The position numbers were made by a program, and so were the translations under genes. The notes under the pieces are model-generated. The model made no database searches. It saw only the letters and a program-made list of their open reading frames with translations, and was not told the DNA's origin. Source: Lysobacter sp. (lineage in GTDB: Bacteria; Pseudomonadota; Gammaproteobacteria; Xanthomonadales; Xanthomonadaceae). Taken from it: a stretch of DNA of 64,000 bases. Below are positions 49,610-58,386 of this stretch, one piece after another (the first letter of the stretch is position 1; every line of letters begins with the position of its first letter). The stretch covers positions 186,001 to 250,000 of the forward strand of contig DAHUXS010000013.1 in assembly GCA_027306995.1 (NCBI GenBank), written 5' to 3'.

Positions 49610-50466
49610 TTCCGTGCCAGAAACGGCGCGATCCATTCCGCGACCGGCTGCGGCGTTTCCATGTGCAGGTGATGCGTGCCCGGCATGGTCAGCAATTCTC
49701 CGCGCGGCAAGGCATCGACATAGCGACGGCGCACATCGGCGGGCAGATAGGGCTGCGCCGGCTCGGCGAAGACTACCCGCGTCGGGCATTCGATGCCGGC
49801 GCAGACCGTCACCACCTGCGCATCGACCGGCCGCAGCCACGTCGGCACCATCAGGCGCGGATCGCTGCTCCACTGCCAGCCCCCCGCCACTTCGCGCACG
49901 CCGCGCTCGACGATCAATCGCGCCACCGGCTCGCTCATCATGTTGGCGCGCATCCGTGCCTGGATCGCCACGTCCAGCTCCGGGAACACCCGCAGCGACT
50001 TGGCGTCGATCGCGCGCATCGCCGCCACCGACTCGCGCATCCGCAGCGCGGTGTTTTCGGCCGCATCCGCCAGGCCGCCCAGCGCCTCGATGCAGACCAG
50101 GCGCTCGACGCGTTGCAGGCACGCGGTCGCGACCAGGCTGGCGATGCCCGCGCCCATCGAATGACCCAGCAGGGTGAAGCGCTCCCAACCCAGCGCATCG
50201 GCGATGTCGAGGACGTGATGCACCGCCATCTCGAAGGTGTAGATCGCACCCGCTGGCAGGTGCACGCTGTGGCCATGCCCCGGCAAGTCGACCGCGACCA
50301 GTTCGATCCCGGACAGATGCTCCGCCATCGGAACGAAACTCGCGGCATTGTCGAGCCAGCCATGCAACGCCAGCACGCGCGGCGCGGTGTCCGTCGCCGC
50401 GGATCGCAATGCCGTGATCCTGCCCAGCGGAATGTCGATGGACGTTTCGTTCAACTCGAGACTCAT
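49606..50466 (-). CDS. Alpha/beta hydrolase, cytoplasmic
   Basis: A 286-residue alpha/beta hydrolase of the lid-domain type. The oxyanion region LALHGWLDNAASF near residue 32, the elbow GHSMG near 100, and a late His in GTHHLHMETP near 265 are seen. No signal peptide is present. It overlaps hemH by four bases, so translation is coupled to haem synthesis. The substrate is not determined; it could act on an ester or thioester. Confidence 0.83.
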   Translation of the reverse strand: MSLELNETSIDIPLGRITALRSAATDTAPRVLALHGWLDNAASFVPMAEHLSGIELVAVDLPGHGHSVHLPAGAIYTFEMAVHHVLDIADALGWERFTLLGHSMGAGIASLVATACLQRVERLVCIEALGGLADAAENTALRMRESVAAMRAIDAKSLRVFPELDVAIQARMRANMMSEPVARLIVERGVREVAGGWQWSSDPRLMVPTWLRPVDAQVVTVCAGIECPTRVVFAEPAQPYLPADVRRRYVDALPRGELLTMPGTHHLHMETPQPVAEWIAPFLARN

Positions 50467-51431
50467 GCAGCGGACTCCGCGATTGCCGCCATCGCTTCTA
50501 CATGCGTGGCGCCGTCATTGAGGCAGGGGATGTAGCGCAGGGAGCGACCGCCGGCTGCCACGAATGCTTCGGCGTTGAGCAGGGCGATCTCTTCCAGTGT
50601 TTCCAGGCAGTCCACCGCGAATCCCGGGCAGGCGACGTCGATGTCCCGCACGCCGTCGCGCGCGAGTTGCTGCAACGTCGGCAAGGTGTAGGGCTGCAGC
50701 CAGCGCTCGCGCCCGAACCGCGACTGGTAGGTCAGCAGGATGTCGTCGCGGGGGATGCCCAGCGTCGTGGCGATCGCCTGCGTGCTCGCCTCGCACTGCG
50801 CGGCATAGGGATCACCGTTGCGCACCAATCGTTCCGGGATGCCATGAAACGAGAACAGTAGTTTGTCGGCGCGACCGTGTTGCAGCCGGTGCGCGCGAAT
50901 TGATGCCGCCATCGCATCCACCCAATGCGGGTCGCGATGGTAGTCGTGCACGGTCTTGAACGCGATTTGCGGATGTTTCGCGCGCGATCGCGCCACGACG
51001 TCCTCCACCGATGCGGTCGTCGTCGTCGAATATTGCGGATACAGCGGCAGCACCACGACCTCGCCCACGCCATCGGCCACCAGCGCATCGATCGTTTTCG
51101 CCAATGCCGGCTCGCCGTAGCGCATCGCCATCGCCACCCGCCACTCCGGCAAGGCTGCCTGCACGCCATTCGCCAGGCGCCGCGTGTATGCCGCCAGCGG
51201 CGATCCTGCGTCCGTCCAGATCGCCGCATACTTGCGCGCCACCACCGGACTGCGCCGCGGCAGGATCACCCAGTTGAGCAGCGGCCACCACAGCAGGCGC
51301 GGAATCTGCACCACGCGCGGATCGAGCAGGAATTCGGCGAGATAGCTGCGCACGGCCTCTGCCGTGGGCGCGCTCGGCGTGCCCAGATTGACCAGCACCA
51401 GGGCGCGCGGGGACGGGTTCTGCATCTGCAT
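50463..51431 (-). CDS. hemH: Ferrochelatase
   Basis: A 322-residue enzyme that inserts Fe2+ into protoporphyrin IX in the last step of haem synthesis. The LVNLGTP opening, LPLYPQYSTTTTAS near residue 128, FSFHGIPER near 195 with the catalytic His, and the late CPGFAVDCLETLEEI are the ferrochelatase marks. A GGGG stretch lies about ten bases before the ATG at 51431; an ATG six bases later is also possible. It is the first gene of a coupled pair with the hydrolase. Confidence 0.96.
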   Translation of the reverse strand: MQMQNPSPRALVLVNLGTPSAPTAEAVRSYLAEFLLDPRVVQIPRLLWWPLLNWVILPRRSPVVARKYAAIWTDAGSPLAAYTRRLANGVQAALPEWRVAMAMRYGEPALAKTIDALVADGVGEVVVLPLYPQYSTTTTASVEDVVARSRAKHPQIAFKTVHDYHRDPHWVDAMAASIRAHRLQHGRADKLLFSFHGIPERLVRNGDPYAAQCEASTQAIATTLGIPRDDILLTYQSRFGRERWLQPYTLPTLQQLARDGVRDIDVACPGFAVDCLETLEEIALLNAEAFVAAGGRSLRYIPCLNDGATHVEAMAAIAESAA

Positions 51432-51524
51432 AGCTTAATCGCCCCTGCCCCGCGGACCGTCGCGGGTTGCGGCTGCGCGCGATCGCGGCCTAGCATCGGT
51501 CATCCCCTGTGTCTCCGAATGCCC

Positions 51525-52481
51525 ATGTCCCGATTCACTCCAGGCACGATGTTTGCGCGTCTCGCCCTGCTGCTGTCGCTGTTCGTCGTCCTTCCGGCCT
51601 CGGCTGCCGACGACCCGACCGATGCCCAGCGCACACAGATGGCGCTGAAGGTCTTGCGCGACATCCAGGCCATGCCGGAATCCGCCATCCCCGATCGCCT
51701 GTTCGACGAGGCGCAGGGCATCCTGGTGGTGCCGGACACGCTCAAGATCGGTTTCGTGTTCGGCGGGCGTCGTGGCCACGGCCTGCTGTCGGTCCGCAAT
51801 CCCGACGGCACCTGGTCGAATCCCGTTTATGTGCGCCTGACCGGCGGCAGCGTCGGTTTCCAGATCGGCGTGTCGAAATCCGACGTGGTGATGGTGTTCC
51901 GCACGCGCCAGGGCCTCAACGACATCACCTCCGGCAAATTGACCCTGGGCGCGGGCGCCAGCGTGGCGACCGGTCCGGTTGGACGCGACGCTTCCGCCGG
52001 CACCGACCAGCAGTTCAAGGCCGATATCTGGTCGTGGTCGCGCGCGCGCGGCCTGTACGCCGGCGTGGCCTTCGACGGCGCGGTGATCGCCATCGACGAC
52101 GAGGCCAACCAGCGCATGTACGGCCCCGGCTCGACGCCGCGCATGATCTTCGAACACCGCACGACGAATCGTCCGCCGAACGTGATCGTCGATTTCCGCG
52201 ACGCGCTGGAGGAAGCTGGCGCCACCGCCCACAACCGCCGCCTGGTGCAGCGTGAAAAGGGCGCCGACATCGATCGCGCGGTCGAAGCCGCCGAACGCGG
52301 CGCACCGGCAGCGACAACGCCTGCACCTGCGACGACCGCCACCGAATCCGCGAACGCGCCTGCCGCCACGCCTGAACAGGCCGGCAGTCAACCCGAGCAG
52401 GAACCCGGCGTTACCACGGAAGCACTGCCCGCTGCAGCGCCGCCAGCCACGCCGGCGAAGAAGAAAGCCGGCAAGCCCTGA
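51525..52481 (+). CDS. Exported SYLF (Ysc84) lipid-binding domain protein
   Basis: A 318-residue protein with a signal peptide (LALLLSLFVVLPASAA) and a SYLF/YSC84 domain, known from eukaryotic and bacterial proteins to bind phosphoinositides or other lipids. The block GFVFGGRRGHGLLSVR near residue 75 is typical. The last 90 residues are an Ala/Pro/Thr-rich, low-complexity tail ending in KKKAGKP. It precedes tatA by 50 bases. The function is unknown; a periplasmic lipid-binding role is inferred. Confidence 0.85.
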   Translation: MSRFTPGTMFARLALLLSLFVVLPASAADDPTDAQRTQMALKVLRDIQAMPESAIPDRLFDEAQGILVVPDTLKIGFVFGGRRGHGLLSVRNPDGTWSNPVYVRLTGGSVGFQIGVSKSDVVMVFRTRQGLNDITSGKLTLGAGASVATGPVGRDASAGTDQQFKADIWSWSRARGLYAGVAFDGAVIAIDDEANQRMYGPGSTPRMIFEHRTTNRPPNVIVDFRDALEEAGATAHNRRLVQREKGADIDRAVEAAERGAPAATTPAPATTATESANAPAATPEQAGSQPEQEPGVTTEALPAAAPPATPAKKKAGKP

Positions 52482-52531
52482 GGCGCTGCGGTATCCTCTC
52501 CACCTGCATTTGAACCGTCGGAAGCATCGCC

Positions 52532-52771
52532 ATGGGTAGCTGGGGCCTCGGCCACTGGATCATCGTCCTGATCATCGTGTTGCTGGTGTTCGGCACCAAG
52601 CGCCTGACCAGCGGCGCCCGCGACATCGGCAAGGCCGTCAACGAATTCAAGAAAGGCATGCACGGGGACGAGGAAGAGAAGAAGCCCCAGAGCCTGAGCG
52701 ACGACACGCAGCGCAACGACACCACGTCGCAGTCGCAGCAGCAGCGCCAGGACGACCAGGCGCCGCGCTGA
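52532..52771 (+). CDS. tatA: Sec-independent translocase subunit TatA
   Basis: A 79-residue protein with one N-terminal membrane helix ([18 protein letters not shown]), an amphipathic helix ([13 protein letters not shown]) and an acidic, Gln-rich tail. It forms the pore-like part of the Tat system for folded proteins. GTKRL after the helix is the typical hinge. It begins the tatABC operon, 27 bases before tatB. Confidence 0.96.
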   Translation: MGSWGLGHWIIVLIIVLLVFGTKRLTSGARDIGKAVNEFKKGMHGDEEEKKPQSLSDDTQRNDTTSQSQQQRQDDQAPR

Positions 52772-52798
52772 TCGCGCCGGCAGCGACGGAGTCCCGCC

Positions 52799-53107
52799 AT
52801 GTTCGAGGTCGGCTTCAGCGAGATGGTGCTGATCGGCATCGTCGCGCTCATCGTGCTGGGTCCGGAACGCTTGCCGAAAGCCGCGCGCCTTGCCGGCCTG
52901 TGGATCCGTCGCGTCCGCGCCTACTGGTTCAACATGCGCGCCGAACTGGAGCGCGAGCTCGCCGCCGAGGAAATGCGCAAGCAGCTGGAAGAGGCGAAGA
53001 AGTCCGCGCAGAGCGTCGATACCGAAGTGCGCCACATTTCCCAGGCATCGGTCACCGACGAGACGAAACCCGCCGATGACGGCTCGCACGGCGACCCGAC
53101 GCCATGA
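52799..53107 (+). CDS. tatB: Sec-independent translocase subunit TatB
   Basis: A 102-residue protein with an N-terminal helix (MFEVGFSEMVLIGIVALIVL) and the GPERLP hinge that sets TatB apart from TatA. A charged amphipathic helix and an acidic tail follow. It binds the twin-arginine signal peptide together with TatC. The end overlaps tatC by four bases (ATGA). Confidence 0.95.
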   Translation: MFEVGFSEMVLIGIVALIVLGPERLPKAARLAGLWIRRVRAYWFNMRAELERELAAEEMRKQLEEAKKSAQSVDTEVRHISQASVTDETKPADDGSHGDPTP

Positions 53108-53850
53108 GTTTCGCTGACGATCCGGAATCGCTGGTCGGCGGACTGATCCCGCACCTGCTGGAATTGCGCATGCGCATCCTGCGTGCGCTGATCGGCATCG
53201 GACTCGTCCTTGCAGTGACACTGCCGTTCTCCAACCAGCTCTATGGCTGGCTGGCGCAACCGTTGCTGCGCTCGCTGCCCACCGGCGGACAGCTGATCGC
53301 CACCGGCGTCGCCTCGCCCTTCGTCACCCCGCTCAAGCTGTCGTTCTTCGTCGCGTTGATGGCGGCGATGCCGTGGGTGCTCTACCAGGCCTGGGCCTTC
53401 GTCGCGCCCGGCCTGTACCAGCGCGAACGCCGCATCGCCCTGCCGTTGCTGGGCTCGGCCGTCGTCCTGTTCTACATCGGCTGCGCCTTCGCCTATTTCG
53501 CGGTGTTGCCGGCGGCGTTCACCTTCCTTGCGCACACCACGCCGCCGGGCGTTGCGCGCATGACCGACATCAACGCCTACCTCGATTTCGTGCTGGTGAT
53601 CTTCTTCGCCTTCGGCCTCAGCTTCGAGTTGCCGGTGGCGCTGGTGATCGCGGTGCTGATGGGCGTGGTCACGCCACGGCAACTGCGCGAATGGCGTGGC
53701 TACGCCATCGTCGCGATCTTCATCCTCGCCGCGATCATCACACCGCCCGACGTCGTGTCGCAGCTGATGCTGGCGATCCCGATGTGCCTGCTCTACGAGG
53801 CCGGCATCATCGCCGCGCGCGTGCTCAAACCGAACACCGCACCGGCATGA
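53104..53850 (+). CDS. tatC: Sec-independent translocase subunit TatC
   Basis: A 248-residue membrane protein with six helices that recognises twin-arginine signals. The N-terminal HLLELRMRILRALI block, AMPWVLYQAWAFVAPGLYQRE near residue 90, and the FGLSFELPV segment near 178 are visible. It overlaps both neighbours by four bases and is translationally coupled to the next gene. Confidence 0.96.
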   Translation: MSFADDPESLVGGLIPHLLELRMRILRALIGIGLVLAVTLPFSNQLYGWLAQPLLRSLPTGGQLIATGVASPFVTPLKLSFFVALMAAMPWVLYQAWAFVAPGLYQRERRIALPLLGSAVVLFYIGCAFAYFAVLPAAFTFLAHTTPPGVARMTDINAYLDFVLVIFFAFGLSFELPVALVIAVLMGVVTPRQLREWRGYAIVAIFILAAIITPPDVVSQLMLAIPMCLLYEAGIIAARVLKPNTAPA

Positions 53851-54527
53851 GCCCGCCGCGGCCGCGCAATCCGCACTGGCAACGGCGTTGCGCCGCCTTC
53901 CTGATCGATTTCGGCATCCTTGCGACGGCAGCGCTGGCGCTCACGGCCAGCTGGTGGCGTGTCGACCTGCGCGAAGCCGATGCCGCCATCGACAGCTTGC
54001 GCTCCACCATGGACGCGACAATGGCGCACGCGCTCGACACCAACGCCGATTCCGCCAGCTTCTACGCCAGCCTGCTTTCCGATCCCTCGTTGCGTGGCGC
54101 AGTGGCGGCATTCGCCCATCACGCCACCGGCGCGATTGTCGCCGTGGCATTTGCCTATGCGCTGCTGTCGGCCGCATGGAATCTCGGTGGCGAACTGTCG
54201 TCGTGGCAGGGATCCCCGGGCAAGCACCTGCTCGGCCTGCGCGTGGTCGATGTGTCGGGAAAGCGCGCCACGTTCGCGCAACTGTTCGTGCGCCAACTCG
54301 CGGCGGGGCTGTCGTGGTTCACGCTCAACATCGGCCACCTGCTGGCATGGTGGCCGCCCTTCCGCAGCCTGCACGATCGCATCGCCGATACCGACGTGGT
54401 GGCAACGCCCGGTGCAGGCCCATTGCCGGCATGGGGACGCGCAACGCTCTCGATCGCGTTGCTGGCAGCCGTCCTGTTGCCGGTCCTGTTCGCGACGTGG
54501 CTGGCGATGCGCCTGACCACGCCGTGA
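53847..54527 (+). CDS. RDD family membrane protein
   Basis: A 226-residue protein with four membrane helices and the RDD domain. Its usual arginine and aspartates appear as WQRRCAAFLIDFGI near residue 12 and GKHLLGLRVVDVSGKRATF near 125. RDD proteins are poorly defined and proposed as transporters. A cysteine-poor loop lies between the first two helices. It overlaps tatC by four bases, so it forms part of the Tat transcript. Confidence 0.82.
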   Translation: MSPPRPRNPHWQRRCAAFLIDFGILATAALALTASWWRVDLREADAAIDSLRSTMDATMAHALDTNADSASFYASLLSDPSLRGAVAAFAHHATGAIVAVAFAYALLSAAWNLGGELSSWQGSPGKHLLGLRVVDVSGKRATFAQLFVRQLAAGLSWFTLNIGHLLAWWPPFRSLHDRIADTDVVATPGAGPLPAWGRATLSIALLAAVLLPVLFATWLAMRLTTP

Positions 54528-54530
54528 CCG

Positions 54531-54899
54531 TCACTCGCTTTTTGCCTGCCGCGTCAGGAACGGCTTGAAGCCGCCCCAGAACATCCGCTTGCCGTCGAAG
54601 GGCATGTCTCCCGGCGCCATCGCCGCGAGCACGGGATCGGTCATGATCTTTTCCATCGCCTTGTCGCGTGCCTTGCGCGAGGCGAACGTCACGAGTCCGA
54701 CCACCACCGTTTCGCCAGGCTCGAGCTTCACCGCCTGCGGGAACGAGGTGACCTTGCCGGGCTGGACATCATCGGCGGCGTTCTCGGAATAACTCAACGC
54801 GCCATGCTTGATCCAGACCGGCGCGCATTTGCGGCTGAACTTCTTGTACTCGTCCAGCTTGTTTTCGGGAACCGGAATCACGAACACATCGACGTACAT
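54531..54899 (-). CDS. DUF1428 family protein
   Basis: A 122-residue protein of the DUF1428/YbaA-like ferredoxin-like fold (dimeric alpha-beta barrel). The start MYVDVFVIPVPENKLDEYKK and the RMFWGGFKPFL end are typical. It lies 35 bases after the VOC gene on the same strand, so the two form a small operon. A role in handling small reactive molecules is inferred from its neighbours, not shown. It ends four bases from the convergent RDD gene stop. Confidence 0.9.
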   Translation of the reverse strand: MYVDVFVIPVPENKLDEYKKFSRKCAPVWIKHGALSYSENAADDVQPGKVTSFPQAVKLEPGETVVVGLVTFASRKARDKAMEKIMTDPVLAAMAPGDMPFDGKRMFWGGFKPFLTRQAKSE

Positions 54900-54934
54900 C
54901 GCATGCCCTCCTCATGGGGATACCGTACCGCGGC

Positions 54935-55315
54935 TCACTTCATCGAATGCAGGCCGAACAGGTTGCCTTCGCTGTCGTAGCACAGCGCGCAATTGCCATA
55001 TTCGCCGATCGAGAACTTGGGCTTGAAGATCTTGCCGCCCGCGGCTTCCACGCGGCCCGATTCGACCCCGCAATCCTCGCACACGAAATAGGCCAAGGTG
55101 CCGCCCATGCCCGAAGGCACGCCTTCCATCTTCACCAGGGCGCCGCCGCTGCCGGGCAATTCCATCTGCGCGGGGAAGAACATCATTTCCATCTTCATAT
55201 CGGGCGGCACCGGGTGCTCTTCCAGCTTGGTTGCCAACACCGTTTCGTAGAACTTGCGGGCGCGCGACATGTCCTGCACGTAGATTTCGGTCCAGCCAAT
55301 GGGGTTGTGTTGCAT
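54935..55315 (-). CDS. VOC (glyoxalase-like) superfamily protein
   Basis: A 126-residue vicinal-oxygen-chelate protein. The opening IGWTEIYVQDMSRARKFYET and the tail GEYGNCALCYDSEGNLFGLH are characteristic of the VOC repeat. Metal-binding residues cannot be fixed with confidence. The first gene of the operon with DUF1428, it is divergent from the TetR regulator, whose dyad operators lie between the genes. Confidence 0.88.
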   Translation of the reverse strand: MQHNPIGWTEIYVQDMSRARKFYETVLATKLEEHPVPPDMKMEMMFFPAQMELPGSGGALVKMEGVPSGMGGTLAYFVCEDCGVESGRVEAAGGKIFKPKFSIGEYGNCALCYDSEGNLFGLHSMK

Positions 55316-55347
55316 TGGGAATCTCCGGGTGCGGTGGGTGGAGCCTA

Positions 55348-55399
55348 ATGTTTATCTCGTAAACATGACGTTACGGCGAGATGTTATTATTGTCAACAT
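55348..55399. promoter_or_regulatory. Two TetR-type dyad operators
   Basis: Two 19-base dyads lie in the gap between the divergent VOC and TetR genes: ATGTTTATCTCGTAAACAT at 55348-55366, with perfect 7-base arms, and ATGTTATTATTGTCAACAT at 55381-55399, with 5-base arms. Both share ATGTT...AACAT ends and start 33 bases apart. The second covers the regulator's own ATG, so self-repression and control of VOC/DUF1428 are likely. Confidence 0.65.
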
Positions 55400-56021
55400 G
55401 AAGCGGCGTTTTTGTCCCATCCCCCGCCCACAGGGCTACCACCACGGCGATTTGCGCCGTGCACTGCTGCTGGCCGCGCGCCAGCTGGTGGATCGTGGCG
55501 GCTCTTCGGCACTGACCCTGCGTGCAGCGGCACAACAGGCTGGTGTCAGTCCGGCGGCGCCCTATCGCCACTTCGAGGATCGCGATGCGCTGCTGGCCGC
55601 GGTGCTGGCCGAAGGTTTCCGCGAACTCGCCGCGACCACCGATGCCGCGCGCATTTCGGCCTCGGCGCCGGTCGACAGCTATCTCGCGGTGGGCAGCGCC
55701 TACCTGCAGTTCGCCAGCGAACATCCGCACCTCTATCGCCTGATGTTCGGGCCGGAGTGCAACAAGCTGCAGCATCCCGACCTGCTGGAAGCGGGACAGG
55801 AAGCCTTCGGCGTGGTGTTGCGCGCCGCCCACGAATGCACGGCTGCGGGACTCACCGGCTCACGCTCGCCCGAGGACGTGGCGATCGCCGGCTGGTCGGT
55901 GGTGCACGGACTGGCGTCGTTGCAGACCGATGGCGTGCTGGAACGCGTCACCCAGCGTCCGTTGCCGGACGTCGCGCAGGCGCTGTTCTCGATCCTGGTG
56001 GAAGGCGTCGCGCCGCGCTGA
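55398..56021 (+). CDS. TetR family repressor (WHG C-domain)
   Basis: A 207-residue regulator. The N-terminal HTH is LTLRAAAQQAGVSPAAPYRH, followed by FEDRDALLAAVLAEGF. The C-terminal part (VGSAYLQFASEHPHLYRLM) looks like the WHG-type ligand domain. It is divergent from the VOC/DUF1428 operon and preceded by two matching dyads, one overlapping the ATG at 55398. The open frame upstream of this ATG is not used. The ligand is unknown. Confidence 0.9.
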   Translation: MKRRFCPIPRPQGYHHGDLRRALLLAARQLVDRGGSSALTLRAAAQQAGVSPAAPYRHFEDRDALLAAVLAEGFRELAATTDAARISASAPVDSYLAVGSAYLQFASEHPHLYRLMFGPECNKLQHPDLLEAGQEAFGVVLRAAHECTAAGLTGSRSPEDVAIAGWSVVHGLASLQTDGVLERVTQRPLPDVAQALFSILVEGVAPR

Positions 56022-56059
56022 GCGCGGGGCTTCGAGAGGTGTCCGAAAGTGACTCCGCA

Positions 56060-56086
56060 AGGCTGGCGCGTTGATCGCGCCAGCCT
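56060..56086. terminator. Hairpin between convergent TetR and DUF3472 genes
   Basis: A perfect 11-bp stem (AGGCTGGCGCG / CGCGCCAGCCT) with a TTGAT loop lies in the 78-base gap between convergent stops. No T-run follows on either strand, so it is terminator-like only by position and stability. Confidence 0.6.
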
Positions 56087-56099
56087 GCTGCGCGACGCG

Positions 56100-57416
56100 T
56101 TATTGCGTCGGCAGATTCATCAGGTCGACATTCGGGTGCACGCCATTCGGAATGCGCGAGAACCATTGGCCGGAAGCCACCGATGGAGTGAAGAACCCAT
56201 CGTTGCGCAAATAGAACTGGTTGCTGGCAGAGCCACCGGCGAAATCGGCGCGCTGGTTGTTCAGGCCTGTCGGATCAACGTCGTACCACGCCCAGGTAAT
56301 CTCGTTCCACGCACCGTTGGAGCTGATCGCCCATTGGTTGCCGTAGTTCGCGTAGCGACCGACGTATCCGAAGTCGGGGTTGAAGTTCTCGAGGAAGGAA
56401 TACGTGGTGTCGAATTGCTTTGATGCGCCTGGGTATTTCCATGTGGCGATGAAATGCCATTTCACGCCATCGTTCGCCTGACCCACGGCTTGACCGCTGT
56501 CGCCACAGCCATCATCGCTTTGCGGGGTACCGAACCAAGCCGAATACAGGGTGTTGCCCTGCCCATCGGGCTGGGCGCGCGTAATGAAGCGGTACGTGTT
56601 GCCGGCTTTCCAATTGCAGACCAAGTGGCTCTGACCGCCGGTGCCCTCGCCGCCGAAATTGTTGACGATGGTCTGGTTGCCCTTGGCGACCAGCGTCGTA
56701 CTGCCACTCGGCGGATCCCATACCGAAAACAGGATCCAGCGCTTGTTGGATGCATTCACTTGCATGCCGGAATAGCCGACGTCGAATCCGTTCGACATGA
56801 AGTACGAACCGATGGCGTCTTGCCCGACGGGAACGGTGACCTCGTTGTAGAAATACTCCGTGCCCGCTGGCATGAAGTACAACAGGTGAACCGACGGGCC
56901 ACGCCGCGACCAGTAGAAGTTGCTCGCATCATTGGCGAAGAGCAGGCCGCCCGCAGTCGCCGAGCCATCGAGTTGAATGCCGGAGATGTCGCCGAAATAG
57001 CCGCCCGCCTTGGTGAGGCCTTGCAGGTCGATCTTGACGTACCCCGGCTGGCTGATGGCGAATGTCCCTGCCGGAAACACCGAGTTCCCCGAACCCGTCG
57101 GCGTCAGCGCGACGGTGTGCGACTGGTCACCGATGGTCACCCTGACCGTGCTGGAGGACGCGCCGAACAGACCGCCAACCAGTGCGACCTGTAGAGCGCC
57201 GGGCTGCCGCACGTCGACGTAGGTGCTGATCGTGGTTGATGACGAATCCCAGTTGTGCAAACCGGTGCCATCGATTGTTTCGTCCGGATTGTTCTTCGAC
57301 TGGGTGATGTAGGCGTTGCCGCCCAAGGGAACGACTGTTGTCGCGGCGTGCAGCGGCGCTGCAAACAGGCCGCAAACTAACAACAGCCCCGTGATTCGAT
57401 AGCCGAGTTTTCGCAT
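56100..57416 (-). CDS. Secreted DUF3472/DUF5077-type protein
   Basis: A 438-residue exported protein. After a signal peptide (ITGLLLVCGLFAAPLHAA), residues about 25-150 look like a DUF5077 carbohydrate-binding-like beta domain. Residues about 170-430 match DUF3472 (ASNFYWSRRGPSVHLLYFMP, GGQSHLVCNWKAGNTYRF, FGYVGRYANYGNQWA). Such proteins are linked to carbohydrate binding, but their activity is not established. The ATG at 57416 has a perfect AAGGAGG four bases upstream. Thr, Asn and Gly are common, unlike its neighbours, and the upstream 333 bases are AT-rich, which suggests acquisition by transfer. Confidence 0.82.
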   Translation of the reverse strand: MRKLGYRITGLLLVCGLFAAPLHAATTVVPLGGNAYITQSKNNPDETIDGTGLHNWDSSSTTISTYVDVRQPGALQVALVGGLFGASSSTVRVTIGDQSHTVALTPTGSGNSVFPAGTFAISQPGYVKIDLQGLTKAGGYFGDISGIQLDGSATAGGLLFANDASNFYWSRRGPSVHLLYFMPAGTEYFYNEVTVPVGQDAIGSYFMSNGFDVGYSGMQVNASNKRWILFSVWDPPSGSTTLVAKGNQTIVNNFGGEGTGGQSHLVCNWKAGNTYRFITRAQPDGQGNTLYSAWFGTPQSDDGCGDSGQAVGQANDGVKWHFIATWKYPGASKQFDTTYSFLENFNPDFGYVGRYANYGNQWAISSNGAWNEITWAWYDVDPTGLNNQRADFAGGSASNQFYLRNDGFFTPSVASGQWFSRIPNGVHPNVDLMNLPTQ

Positions 57417-57749
57417 ACGCCCTCCTTGATGGGAGCGCATCACTTATCACAGACTTTCGCGTCTGGTTTGCATATGCGTAAAAGTTCTTGCTTTTTACAA
57501 GGCAAAGAAAAGATCCCTGAGGGCTAGTATTTCATTTTCGTTTGCGGTTAATCAGCCTAAACACGATTCATTAGCGCTAATGCTAATTTTCCCGGGATTT
57601 TTGAAAGAAATCCCGAGGACTCATTTCGTTTCCCAAACGTCAGTTCGCAAGGTTATTGCGTTGCAATATTTCGCTGCGCACGTCTGCAACAAGTCGATAC
57701 CCGTTTTGCAATCGGTGGCTTGCCGCTTAAAAGGAACTCGTGAGCAACC
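57417..57749. other. AT-rich region without a gene
   Basis: This 333-base stretch lies upstream of the DUF3472 gene and beyond the acyltransferase stop. It is visibly richer in A and T than the rest of the window. It contains the palindrome ATTAGCGCTAAT at 57570-57581 and an 8-bp inverted repeat, CGGGATTT / AAATCCCG, at 57593-57615. I find no convincing gene or promoter; a 97-codon open frame over the acyltransferase is rejected. Confidence 0.7.
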
Positions 57750-58382
57750 TCAATCCGTCCCGTGGTTCTTGCCCTGCCAGGGCCTGTACCACTCGCGGAT
57801 GCGCGCCATGTCGGCGACGGGATCATCGCTGGTCCAGAACAGCGGGCCGATGCCGATCACCTTGTCGGGATAGTGGAAGTATTCGAGCAGGATCGGAATG
57901 TCAGCGGCGTGCGCGATCTTCCAGAATCCGCTCTTCCACTCCTTCACTTGCTTGCGCGTCCCTTCCGGCGCGATACCCAGCCAGAACTGGTCGGCGGCGC
58001 GGATCGTGTCCACGGTTTGCTCGACGAAACCGCCGGGCGCCTTGCGATCGATCGCGATCACGCCGAACCGGCGCAGGATCGGCCCCATCGGCCACCAGAA
58101 CAATTCCTTCTTGCCGAGGATGCGGATGTCGAGGCCGAGCGCCATCTTCGCCGCGAACCCCCACACGCCGTCCCAGTTGGACGAATGCGGTGCGCCGATC
58201 AACACCAGTTTCGGCACGTCCGGGAATTCGCCCACCATGCGCCAGCCGCCCAGCTTCAGCAGCGCGCGGCCGAACCAGCGCGAGAACGAGCCGTTGCGCA
58301 CCCGTGGCGCGCGCGGCGGCAGCGGCAGGATTGGTCCGTCACTTGCCGGCGTCGGCGGATGCGGTGCTGTGGTATCGGTCAT
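57750..58382 (-). CDS. PlsC-like 1-acyl-glycerol-3-phosphate acyltransferase
   Basis: A 210-residue acyltransferase with the HX4D motif HSSNWD near residue 67 and the substrate block APEGTRK near 138. It lacks long hydrophobic membrane segments. The ATG at 58382 is used; the open frame further upstream runs into arfB. The acceptor could be lysophosphatidate or another lysolipid. It lies four bases after arfB on the same strand. Confidence 0.85.
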   Translation of the reverse strand: MTDTTAPHPPTPASDGPILPLPPRAPRVRNGSFSRWFGRALLKLGGWRMVGEFPDVPKLVLIGAPHSSNWDGVWGFAAKMALGLDIRILGKKELFWWPMGPILRRFGVIAIDRKAPGGFVEQTVDTIRAADQFWLGIAPEGTRKQVKEWKSGFWKIAHAADIPILLEYFHYPDKVIGIGPLFWTSDDPVADMARIREWYRPWQGKNHGTD

Positions 58383-58386
58383 GCGT

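Noticed and set aside
57580-57873. A 97-codon plus-strand open frame in the AT-rich region
   Set aside because: Its second half runs antisense through the acyltransferase gene, it has no ribosome site, and the product has no recognisable features.
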